Origin: Nectonema munidae
Lineage: Eukaryota > Nematomorpha > Nectonematoida > Nectonematidae
Length of the DNA: 64,000 bases
Assembly: GCA_030549495.1 (NCBI GenBank)
Contig: JAUIRK010000147.1
Coordinates: 62,001 to 126,000 of the forward strand
Direction: 5' to 3'
Under the pieces are notes generated by a model. It ran no database searches. It had not been told where the DNA came from and saw only the letters and a list, made by a program, of their open reading frames with translations. The first letter of the stretch is position 1. The number at the start of each line of letters is the position of its first letter. The translations under genes were made by a program, and so were the position numbers. Shown in pieces: positions 33,886 through 45,200 of this stretch.

Positions 33886-34439
33886 TATCTAATATAATAA
33901 CTTTTTACAAGTTTTTCAAAAATGTTTGCATGGCGTTAAAATAAACAAATTCCTAAAGATTTTCTCTTTTCCTATTTATAAAAATTTTTTATTTTTTAAT
34001 TAAAATTTACACATTAATTTTTTTGATCTTGAGAACAGTAAATTTTTAATCAAAACTTTTTGGAAATTAAGCTTGAGTAAATGTTTGAACACGATCGTTT
34101 CCACTGTCCAGGTAGTCGGATGAGGGTTAAAATGTGTTTCTCGAATTAAAAAGCAAACCTCTTATGTGTAAAAAGAAATTAAATGAATCGAAAAGCTTTA
34201 AAAAAGGATTGTATGGAGAAGTAGTAATTTTAATCTTAGAAGGACGGATTAGGTTTTTTTGTGACAAGCAAAATCTTCAAACCTAATTTAGTCAAAATAA
34301 AATATACCTAACCCTAATTAAGACTAATACGTATTTTGGTATTTTTTGTGCACTATTTGATGAAACAAATTTAAAAAATGATATGCTAGTCAAATACTAA
34401 TAAAAAAACAGAAATTAACGCCATATACACTGTTCATAG

Positions 34440-35127
34440 TAGGGTGTCCACCCCGGGATTCCTCGTCCTCGAGTCCCCGGGGAATCGTGAAATTTCAAAA
34501 TCCTCGTCCTCGAAAAAATTTTTTAAATTTATTCGGGGAATTTTTGAAAAAAAATTTTTGTCAAATCCGACGACAAAAATATCGAAGTAACGGAGAAGAA
34601 AGATGAAACAATCGTTAGCAACCAAAAAACAGAGAAGAAAAGCGTGAAGGAGGAATTGGACGAATTTCTGAAGATTAATGAAAATGAAGAACGTGAAACT
34701 AAAAGCAAGATTTCAAGCATAGAGGAAATAATGAAAAAAAATTTGACCTTTATTTAGAAACAAATAGGAGGCCCGAAGTTTTAGAAACTTTATTCAAAAA
34801 TTTAAAGAGCATAAAACCAACTTCTGTGGATGCCGAAAGAGTGTTTTCGTCAATGGGTTATTTTTCTACAAAAATAAGAAACCAGTTGAATGATGAAACT
34901 TTGAACGCTCTAATTTTTCTTAGATATTTTTTTAAAACAAATCTTTTATGCATTTAATTTTTTTCAATAAAAATCTTATATGAGACTTTTAAATTTTCTT
35001 TTCTGAACAGTTTTTACTGTAAAAAAATCGCTTTTTCTTCCCCGGGGAATCCCTGGGGAAATTTTCAAAAATTACGAGGTCCTCGTTCCCCGGGGAATGA
35101 AAAAAAGACCTTAAAGTGGACACACTA
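34440..35127 (+). mobile_element. hAT deletion derivative with perfect 8-bp target duplication
   Basis: Flanked by GTTCATAG on both sides (34432-34439 and 35128-35135). Ends TAGGGTGTCCAC and, inverted, GTGGACACACTA (11 of 12 match). Subterminal CCCCGGGGAATC / GATTCCTCGTCCTCG repeats occur at both ends. Inside, TSVDAERVFSSMGYFSTKIR and NQLNDETLNALIFLRYF (about 34810-34930) are the hAT C-terminal domain. At 688 bp the catalytic core is gone. Confidence 0.88.
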
Positions 35128-35446
35128 GTTCATAGGCCATTTTGTTTATTGAAAGACTAGTTTTCTTCATGCTATCAGAAACAATTGCTATAAACTAATA
35201 TACTCGAGAGTATTTTACATTATTTAATATCCAGCATTTCCTTTAAATAATTTCCACATACTTCTATAAATAATCAAGAAAAAAAGAAACCTTTACCTAT
35301 TATAAAGAAGCTATATAGAGGCAGAGACGCGAATGTTAGAATAAAAAATAAGCACTTTGCCATAAATTTACCAAAACAAGCGCAATATATTTTTGCAAGA
35401 ATCAAAATATAATAAAAAAAACACATGAAATCAGTTAATGTCTTAG

Positions 35447-35941
35447 AGCAGGCTTCTTCAACTCAGGACCCAGGGCTCATTTTGGGCCCTGAGAAAAACG
35501 ATTTGGGCCCCCCTACTAATCATCAGACTTCAAAAGTTAGTTTTCGAATAAAATAATAAAAATCTCACTAATATACTTATATCTGCATATATTTTGACAT
35601 CGATTACAAAAATTAAAGTATTGTGCTTGTTCTATTTTTATTGTATCAATAAAATTTTTATGGCCCAGAGTTAATTACAATATCATTTTGGGCCCGCGTG
35701 TAAAAAGGGTGAAAAATGACTTTTTCATTGGTTTCAAGGACAAAAAATTTTCCTTAAAATTCTCAACATGTGAATGCCTTCCAATACTTGAAATAAATTC
35801 ACTCTGAGTTGAAAAAGAAGAATGCAATACAGCGAGATTTTTGCTACCTTGACGGAAACAAGGCCAGCAAATACTGTGTTCTGAGTGAAAGCATCCTATT
35901 TGTGTATTGAAACTTTTTATTACATCCACTCCATCTTTCAA
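35447..35941 (-). pseudogene. Possible hAT-like fragment
   Basis: A 88-codon frame on the - strand (35675-35941; VIKSFNTQIGCFHSEHSICW) ends near paired GGGCCC-containing sequences (35488-35510 and 35688-35697). CAGGCTTCTTCAACTC at 35449 resembles a hAT end. The frame could be the linker before a hAT C-terminal domain. Evidence is thin. Confidence 0.25.
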
Positions 35942-36351
35942 ATCCTTGTTAGAAATTGGTTCAGATATTTTTCCCTAAGTGAAAGAAAGAAGCATGTATC
36001 TTGACTAAATGGAAGATCTACCTTGTTCTAATGAAGGAAGTAGTATAATGATCTAATATTCAATGTTTCAAAAAAGTTTTTGAGCGTGAAAAAGACGTTC
36101 CTCTTTTGCAAATGAAAAATCTTTATAGCTTGTCAGCTAAGATTACCTTCGCTTTACAGCATATTCTGTTATAGCACCGTTTACAGGTATATACCATTTT
36201 AATCCACATTTCTTTTATAGAAAATAAAGAAGATTAATAAGAAATTTATGCTTTCACATAACCTAATATGACTTTTCTATCGGTTTTATATGTGCCAAGG
36301 GTGCTGGGTCAAAACGCCCGAAAACCAAAACGCCCTATGTGTTTGGGAGAA

Positions 36352-36565
36352 GGAGTGGGTGTGTGTGTGTGTATGTCTGTGGGTGTGTGTATGTCTGTAG
36401 GTGTGTGTATGTCTGTAGGTGTGTGTGTGTCTGTCTGTGGGTGTATGTCTGTGTGTGGGTGTATGCCTGTGGCTGGGTGTGTGTGTATGTCTGTGGGTGT
36501 GTATGTGTGAGTGTAGAAGAAGAGGGATGTATATGGGTGTTAGTGTGTGTATGTGGAGGTACAAG
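36352..36565 (+). repeat. GTGTGTATGTCTGTGGGT minisatellite
   Basis: About ten degenerate units of GTGTGTGTATGTCTGTGG with 16-20 bp period. Long frames on both strands here come only from the repeat. Confidence 0.85.
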
Positions 36566-36829
36566 TGTTTTGTTTGGATGTATGGGTATGCGTGTGCTAA
36601 TTTTTTCACCTGCTTTTTTATGGGTATGTGTGCGTGTGTTTTGCATCGGTTCATGTATGTTCACTTTTCCCCTTATTTTTCATGCGTGTGTATGCGAAGT
36701 GTTATGGATGTACGTAACTTTTTTTCACCGGTTTTTTTAGAAAAGTAAACCCTAAACATAAAAATTTAAAGCATTGTTTTGATAAATTTGAAGTGTATCA
36801 CCTACTTTCTTATTTTGCTTGCTTGTTAC

Positions 36830-37466
36830 ACATTTGTGAATGTTTGGACCAAAAAGTTTAAATTTTCACTTTTCAGTGAAACCTGTGGTTCACCTTTCTT
36901 AAAAGCTTCTCTTGGAAGAGAAATGTTTTTTCAAATACATTATTTTCTTTCTTTTGTTGATAAAAGCATTAGAAACCCCAATGACAAACTTGCTGCAGTG
37001 AGAATTTTACACGATCACTTCTATAAAGTTTTTGCTGAATATTGGACTCCCGATACTGCTGTGACTATTGACGAGCAATTAGAAAGTTTCAGAGGAAATT
37101 TCAATTTACGATCCGAAAAAACCACGGCATTATGGTTTTAAATTTATCAAATAAACGATTCAAAAAGCTTTTATTACATGAAACCTGAAATATATATTTC
37201 CGGTTTAGAAGACCGGAGTTCTTTTCTCGCTATTTCCATAGTAAAACGACTTGTTTCCGATTCAAATTTGCCGGAGGGTATTGGTATTTATATGAATAGG
37301 TTTTTCACTTCTCATGAAATAGCCAGGTGGGCTCTTACGAAAAACTACACTGTATGTGGGACTGTGATGTCTACGAAAAGATTTATCCCGAAAATTTTAC
37401 AGCTGAACAAAACTCTCAAGCTAAATGAGTGTGAAACTCGTGTAGTTTATTCGAAAGATGCTTCTT
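36830..37466 (+). pseudogene. piggyBac transposase remnant
   Basis: Two frames, separated by a stop near 37140. The first has DKLAAVRILHDHFYKVFAEY and TPDTAVTIDEQLESFRGNFN, the TIDEQL...FRGR region with the first catalytic Asp. The second has GIGIYMNRFFTSHEIARWAL and NYTVCGTVMSTKRFIP, the second catalytic region, where a D-N-F/Y-F-T-S motif is usual; here Asp is replaced by Met. The piece between is shortened, and the N- and C-termini are missing. Confidence 0.78.
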
Positions 37467-38847
37467 AAATTTACATAATAGAATTACTAAAAGTGTTATG
37501 AAAATTTTTTCGCATTAGCAAGTTAAAGTTTGATCTGGAGTAAATTGCCATATGTCTGTAAAGCGAAGGTATGTAGGAAATCTGAAAATTTTGAATAGGT
37601 CTGAGTTATCAAGTATCACAGATGCCAATATGTGAAGATTTAGTCACTATCAAGATAATTTTAAATTTAAATTAAATGTATCCATCTTTTTTCTTTTGCA
37701 AAGTGAGTCTTTTAGATGAAGATGGACAACTTTTTGCAATTGAACGATAAACATCACGAATAATTTCATGAGGAAATCAACTTTTGAACTGCGATTCTTT
37801 AACAAATATTAAAAGTGAGTTCTGCTCATATCACATGATAATAAAATGCATGATACTGATATAAAAAAAGATGACGCGATCATCAAGAAGGTTCTTTAAT
37901 AGAAAAGCTCTGAGATCGGATAAAGTCTGTTCTAAATAAATTAAAAAGTTTTTTCGATCATGGCTGCAGAAAATTAATTTCTGATGAAATTAGAGCTACC
38001 AAGGAAGGATCATCATAGCATAAATAACAAAATTACATACTGCATAAAGTATAGAAATGACATAGAGAGTACCAGTCGATAACGAATTTATAGCCACACC
38101 GATCGAGGTCTTATTGAGATACCTAATTTACTGACAAGTGAATTTGACGTTTACATTCTGACATTTACTTTTTTGACACGTTTGGCTGATTTTCATAAAA
38201 AAAAAATGGCCATCACCACTAAATTCTACATACCTGAAATATAAGTATGAAAACTTTTTACAAGTTTTTTAATAAAAATTTTAATTTTGACATGAGATGT
38301 TGTATCCAAATTATTTTTTTAATTGATTTTTATGAAAAAATTGAAGATCACTACTGAATTCAGCATATTTGAAATATATATATACCACGCTAGAAATATG
38401 CGTAAAAAATCTTTAAAATCTATGAAAAGGAAGAGCGTAAAACGCCTCTACCCCCCTCCTCTTATAGCGCTTGAGCTATAGCTTTTTTTTCAATCTATTT
38501 GATGAAAAATAAATAAAAATCTCTCTATCTTAAGTTGTATCAAAATTTAATGTTGAATTTTAGATTTATGCGATGCCTGGGACACATTTTATGCGTTTAA
38601 AGGTTAATTAAAATAAGCAGTTTCTCTGGGCCATTGAATTTTTCAACAGCGCATTAAACTCTAAACCCATTTTGAATCCTTTCGAAATAGGATTCGGCTT
38701 CTTTGTTAGATTCCAGTAACGTAAAATGTATTCGTTAATTGATATTTGCATAGTTAATAAATCCTGGTTGGCTACAAAATTTGCGGAATCGAAAAAAGTT
38801 ATGCCTCACTCAAGACAGCGCTTCTGCATTTGAATCCGTTCCCATCT

Positions 38848-38857
38848 TTTATTTATT
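38848..38857 (-). terminator. Overlapping AATAAA polyadenylation signals, LRR gene
   Basis: ATTTATT arrangement on the + strand gives AATAAATAAA on the - strand, about 230 bp beyond the stop at 39088. Best placed signal for the LRR receptor transcript. Confidence 0.5.
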
Positions 38858-39087
38858 CAAGAAAGCGTATAATTTAAACTAACGTTTATGGTTTCAAAAA
38901 GTTTGTAGGTATATATGTATATACATGTATGTATATGTGTTTCAAACGATGTGGAGTCATTACATGAAAATAACAGATCATGTTGTGTGTGAATGAGTGT
39001 ACAAAATGATGACGTATTAAGACTTGGATCATGATGTCGCTTTACACGTGAAGCAAACATAAAAAAGGGATTGTGCTAGTGAAGAGG

Positions 39088-39285
39088 TCATTCAAAGTTG
39101 TCGAGAGGCATGGTGTACGCGAACTGAGTGATGTTCTGTTTGTCTTCGGGCAGCAGCTTTTTCCTCTTACGCATGTAAAGAGAGATCACGTAGAGGATCA
39201 GAAAAGAGAGAAGAGACAGGGAGATGAGGAGCGAGATTACGGAGATCACTTTCGCCGATTTTCCTTCAGACATTTTCTGAGATTT
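39088..39285 (-). CDS. LRR receptor last exon: TM helix and tail
   Basis: Acceptor TTTTTGATTTCAG before 39285, phase 0 as required by the previous exon. It reads KSQKMSEGKSAK, a 25-residue hydrophobic helix (VISVISLLISLSLLSFLILY...), then MRKRKKLLPEDK and ends PLDNFE with TGA. GC and codon use are distinct from the flanks. Confidence 0.8.
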   Translation of the reverse strand, partial: KSQKMSEGKSAKVISVISLLISLSLLSFLILYVISLYMRKRKKLLPEDKQNITQFAYTMPLDNFE

Positions 39286-42200
39286 CTGAAATCAAAAATT
39301 CGATCAAAGGGCGTCAAAGAAAATGCAAACGATTTACCCAAAAATACGCACCCTCTATATGCTTACAGAAATGGGACTATTTTTTCAAATTTTATTAGAT
39401 ACCGACTCCAACTCGAAATCCTATTAAATCTACTACTCCCCAAGCCCTACCTATAAAGCATCACATAAGCGTCATTACCTTGAGCTTGGGTTGGAAACCT
39501 CCAAATATATACACAATAGTAGAAGTAATTTTTAAATATATTCTCTTATCCTGAGGTTGCAAAATGGTAGGCTCCCTTCCAAGATACGAAAATTTTTTTA
39601 GGAGATGAAGTTGAAAAGCTAGAATAAATGTTTTACAAAATGTTTCCTGATTCATCACTTTGTAAACTATTTCATTATTTTTAAAATATCTCAAAACTTA
39701 AAGTTTTTTCGAGAATTTCAAGCTCATTAATTATTGTGAGTTGAGGAGGTCTTTTGTATGTTGAAGAGATGAAATTTGAACAAGTCTAGGAAAGACTGCT
39801 ATAATCAGAAGTTTGGTCTAAAGAGGCATCTCATCTAGTAAAAATAAACTTACTAAACCAAAAGAGGTATTATTGCGAAAGAAAAAGTGCCATTATATCA
39901 AATTTGCTTCCTCTGCGAGATTCAACTCGTTTACAAAATGAACCGCAAATGTTATATATCAAGTTGCAATTTTAGTTTTATTTTAGATTATATTATAAAT
40001 TAACTTTAAAGAGTGAAACGCTTTTTTTATAGCTCAAACTGTTTTTCTGTTTGTTAACTAGGGAAATAATATCTAACTGAGTAATTTAGATTCTTTATAT
40101 ATTTGAATAGATAAATAGTTATGAGGTACTTAATTTTAGTGTTTGATAAATGTTACTTGATTAACAGTGTAAAAATTGAACCTAGAAATGAAATCAGCAT
40201 GGTGGATTGATAAAAATATATTTATTTCAAAATTTGAAAAAAATTTTGGAGATAATTTTATCATCTATTGAAATTTGATGCCATTTTCTACCAAATAGCT
40301 TTACTTATTTGCAAAAGTGCATATCTATATCATAGTATGTACCTAATATGGACGCTAAGTATAACACTCTATACATTAGATAAAATTTTAGTTGTCGGTA
40401 TCGCATCCAACGGAAGAATGATCTTTCACAGGTGGTAAGGATAGTCACAACCGGGAAATCAATTTACTGTAAATATTAAATATACAGGATATGCGAAAAT
40501 AATGTATACTCCGTTAGGTATTTTATATACATTTGTTATACGCTTAATTAAAAGTAAAAAATTTTTATATTATGATTATTTTATTAAGATATATTTCTGA
40601 AAATAAATACAAAAGGATAATGAAGATAAAGATTTTGTAAATAATGTATATATTTGCAGAATATGGACGATCAAATTTTTCTATCAATTCCCCAACAACG
40701 TGGTTGAAACCTTTCCTGTGGGGCACGGGAGAGTTCGAGGTCCCCGCAGCGCTCTGGTATACACTGGTTAAATTTTAATAGTAAATAATATGCTTTCTAT
40801 TTTAGAGTTGACTTATGTTTAATGAATGAGTGATACATATCTGGCAGAGAGTACAGCACAAAAAAATATTTTGGAAACATTCTGGAAGTGTGAAAATAAA
40901 GCTAGCTTCACAGGGGAATTCTACATGGAAGCGCCATCACATGGGAACATTTCACGCATCATAGCTTAGTTTGAAGAGCATGCAATCATTCAGTGCGTGA
41001 GAAGCACTATTCTGCACGATACATATCATCAAAACCCGAACAATGGAACAAGAATTTTTTGATAAAGTTGTGATTTCTCCAAGAAAATCAGTTCCTATAA
41101 TTTCACTCAATTTCTTTTTTTCAAGAGGGTATTTTACAAAAATTCAACTCAATTTTACAAGTTTTTTCTGTCTTATTTTTTGAATTTTGTGTTCGTTATT
41201 GTTTTACGCAAAAACTAAATAATAATCTTTCAATAAAAACTTTTAAAAAAAATTTAATTTATTTAGTTAAAACTTTATTTGTGCACAATAATTCTGTGAT
41301 GTATAATTACCCAACTTCTCTTTTATAGAATAAAATAAGAATAAATATAATCTTTTATAGAGAAGTTTAATAGAATAAAATTATCTTTTATTTTATTAAC
41401 AAAAGTGATAAGCTTTTATATTTTCTTTGAATATTTCAGTTCCTCATTTTTATGCTTTAAAATTTTTGACTATTTTGCATTTTGTTAGATTAGTAAATTA
41501 TATAAAAAATTTATGTTAATATGAAAAATCTGAAATTAAAATTTTAAAAATATATTGTATTAAGTTTAAAATAATATATATGGGCAATGACAGATCTAGG
41601 AGGAGAATAATACACCTGCACTGACAATGAAAAATTATTCTTATCTTTTTAGATTATTACAGAATTTTTGGTTTTTTCTTTTTAATTTTTAATTTAATCA
41701 ATATTTAAACTAACTGTGGTCTTGCTTCAATATAGAGTAGTTTTTAGAGTTTAAAAACACTTTTCGGTATAGGAATTTTATAGTTTTTTTATGTATACCC
41801 CACGCCTCCCCTGCCAAAAATTTCTCATTACGCGACTGTATATTGAACTTGGTTTTGGGTTTGAATATTTTACAGAAATTAAAATAATGGCCACACTGAT
41901 TTTATATTACCTATTTATGTTTTTAAACTTAGTTCGGATTTCCAAGATTTATTTCCAGATTATCTTTAAATCTTTCAAATTTTGTTAAGAATTTTTTTAA
42001 ATATTTAATTTTTTCATTATCTTTGTATTTTATTTGCCTCGATTTTTTTCCGTCATCGACACGATAAAGATTTTTTTGTCAAATGCTCATCGAAAAACTG
42101 TTTTACTAAATTTTATTCTTATGAATCGTTTCGTAAACATTGCTCAAGAAAGCATTATTCCCATTTTTCTCAGAATGTTTTTTTGAAACTTTTGGACACG

Positions 42201-45200
42201 TAACATTCCCTCCCAAATTTCATTACTTAACACACTTTCCAGAACAAATAAAAAAGTTTGGACCGGGCCGAAACCATTGGTGTTTACGGTTTGAGGCTAA
42301 GCACGCTGTTTTCAAGAATTTTAAGTGGAAGAACTTCAAATGTGTTGAAAAATCTTTATCATACTTCCATCAATACTGGATGTGTTTGAATTTTGTGGAT
42401 AAAAGCTTATCTTTGAAACTTTTTAGTGAAGATATAGTAACAAATGAAAAGCTATCCTTAAATGGCGATGAAGATGCTGATTTAATTGACTTTATAATGC
42501 GAAGTTCAAGTTCGATTAGGAGCGATATAAACATTTCATCAGTCAACTATGTTAAATTTAAATCAATTATAATAAAACAGTTTCTTAATTTAAAGTAATA
42601 TGAACAGTGAAACGCCAAAGTTTTGTAAAATTGAAAAAATTTATGTTTGCGATGATAGTGAAGTAATTTTTGTCTGCCAAAAACTTAAAGTAATTGAATT
42701 TGACTCCCATTTAAATGCTTTTTTATGTGAAAAGATATCACAAAAAATTTGTGTTAGTTTGCGAAATATTTTTTATAAATGACCACAAAGTTCCTATTTT
42801 CATGGAAATTTTTTTTATGTTGTTTTAATAAATGTTGACTTCTGTTGGTCATAAATTTAAGCTTTTTCACATCACATTAAATTTTTTAATTTTATAATAT
42901 ACTTTTTAGCGATTTTAAAAGGTTTAGATCAATGAGTAAGGAAAATTTAAGCAAGATTGCTGAAGAAATAAATGAAAGTTTATCAGTTTCAGAAATTCAA
43001 GAAAAATTAATGGCTTTGCAGTTTCCACCATATGTTATGCTGGCTTTCGAAGGCTGATTCTTTTTACTTACCTTTTGTTATTAAGAATATTTTTTTAGAA
43101 AATAAAATTGATGGTATGGTATTTTTAAATCTACAAGAGAAAGACATATTATCAATGATCGGAAACAAGGTTGGACCAACAAAAAAATTGATGATAATAA
43201 ATCATGCGGCTAGAAACAAAGACATGATTCCTACTGATTCTGATGAACTAACATCACCTAAAATTATGTCAACTTGTTCAAACGTAAGTTCACGATATAG
43301 ATTTGCAATTTATTTATACATACGTATTGCAAAGAAATGGTAAATCCATGTATATACCAAAGTTTTCTACAAAAATGACATCTCTTTTGGAAAGCGGAAA
43401 TGTCATAAATGAATTTGACAAGTTGGTGGAAGAAGTTGCATACCACGTCATATCTATAGGCGATTTCGACAGTAAAGAGAATTACGATTACTTGGGTAGA
43501 TCACTTTATTCAATTTATCCGTGTATTGGATTCCCATATGGGAGAGTTCCATGAGTAATTACGATTATTTTTAGTGTGATTTTTTTTTAATGATCATCAG
43601 GTTTTTAAGCTTTTTTCAAGTTCGCAACATATAAGATGGAAATGGAATAAACGTAGAAACTCCAACTCAGTAAGCAAAGAAAAAAGAAGCTTGAATTTCG
43701 TTCTTAGCAAAAACTATCGTAAATATATTTGCCTTATACATTTTTTATATTTGTTTTCTTCTTAAAAATTCTTTGTAGAAGAGAGTGAAACTGGAATGTC
43801 CTCCTCAGAAGCTCATCAATTTTTATGTGAAGAAATAAAAAAAGTGATCAAGATAGAGAATTTTCAGCAATATATTTAGCACAAGAAGTTAGTTTATCTG
43901 AAAGAAGAATAAAAATGAGAAATCTACCTGTTGGATTACGAGCAGTTATAGAAGTTTTCCCTTTTCTCGAAAATACTGAAATGGTCTTATATACATAAAT
44001 ATCACGTTTTTTTCTTAAATTTTATTTTACAGGTTAAAAAAGAATTAACGGATGAAAAAATCAACCGAAATTGGGAAACAACGATGGAAAAGCTTCGGTA
44101 TATTTTGAATATACCGAAATCTCCAAACGAAAATGAAAGAAATTTACAAATAATAATCTCTTTTGACGAAATAACTTCCTTTTCATCAAAATATAAAGTC
44201 AATGAAAAACTTCTGAACATTCTAGACGTAATCATACTGTATTTTTAAAATCTTTCACAATTTTCCCATTGAATTTTTCTATGAAAGTTCTCTCAATATT
44301 TCTTCAGAAGTTGGAAGCTCTCCAAAGATGATTGTGTGAAAAATGAAATAACAAAATCGATATATGTAGTTGGAGATGGAGTTTCTTTTTATTTAGGACA
44401 TCTGATAAAAGAAGCCTTGATATTTTTGCTGAAAATATATTATGTATTTGATCTTAAGTATCCAAAAAATTTTCAAATACTTGGTTTCTTTCAAAACATG
44501 GTTTTCAACGACAATTATCCATTTTTTAAAACAACAAAATTAGTCAAGTTTGAAAAGAAGTTTTTGGAAAGCATGTAAAATGTTGGAGAATATATTTTGT
44601 ATTTTTTTTAATCAATTTTCAATAAATTACCTTGAATTTTAAAATTTTTATTTATTTTTTCAAATTGTATTTTTTTATTTTTGGAGCGGTTATTCATCAA
44701 TTACACATATGAATATTTTAGAAGTTCAAATGGGGTATGTTTTTGAAATCATGTCCAAACATACATTTCATCATTTGGGCTAAATTTCCACCACCTAAGC
44801 GCCTCACAGTTAAAGTGTTTAGAATCTTGGCGTTTAGAAATAAACTTATAAGTGTTCAGACGCATAGAGTTTAAACATGTTTACAATTTTAGGTGTTGAA
44901 AATCGGGGACCTATTTGGTGTTTAGTTTTGTGTTTAGTCTCTAAACACATTTTTTACAGTGTGTGAAGCTATAATGGAACAACACCTAAATTTGTCTGGA
45001 ATCACCGTATGGTGTGGACGTCAGAGGCATTATTAGATGCTTTTTTTGGAAGGCGGTACACTATCTCAACTCTTAAAATAATTCGTTTGGCTACACTTCA
45101 AAGAACAATTTGGAGATGACCAGTTCTACATCTACCAAAACCGTGCAGGTCTGAACTTTTGCTGTGGTGTGAGTGTGCTTATCTGGATAAAACGGAAAGA

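Larger units (their letters stand above)
36144..37571 (+). mobile_element. Inserted element with 16-bp perfect terminal inverted repeats
   Basis: TACCTTCGCTTTACAG at 36144-36159 and its exact reverse complement CTGTAAAGCGAAGGTA at 37556-37571 bound a 1428-bp block that breaks the older repeat. It carries a GT-rich minisatellite and piggyBac transposase remnants. The target duplication is not TTAA; TA is possible if the TIR is shortened by two bases, so superfamily by ends is unclear. Confidence 0.7.
35985..38470 (+). mobile_element. Diverged copy of the 14-18 kb repeat, interrupted by an insertion
   Basis: TGTATCTTGACTAAATGGAA and the following bases to 36143 match 16131 onward. After a gap the match resumes at 37572 (GTAGGAAATCTGAAAATTTT) and runs to the degenerate end near 38470 (GAGCGTAAAACGCC). 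The gap is the 36144-37571 insertion. Left-hand arrays are absent, so the copy is 5' truncated. Confidence 0.75.

Noticed and set aside
36352-36565. CRISPR-like array
   Set aside because: Units are contiguous and degenerate with no spacers, and the window is eukaryotic; it is a minisatellite. The ~150-bp arrays are likewise tandem, without unique spacers.
36286-36748. Several 100-130 codon ORFs on both strands
   Set aside because: All arise from the GTGTGTATGTCTGTGG minisatellite, giving Cys/Val or His/Thr repeats.
40680-41060. Possible mariner N-terminus (FWKCENKASFTGEFYMEAPSH)
   Set aside because: Only a vague resemblance; no helix-turn-helix or catalytic residue could be placed with confidence.
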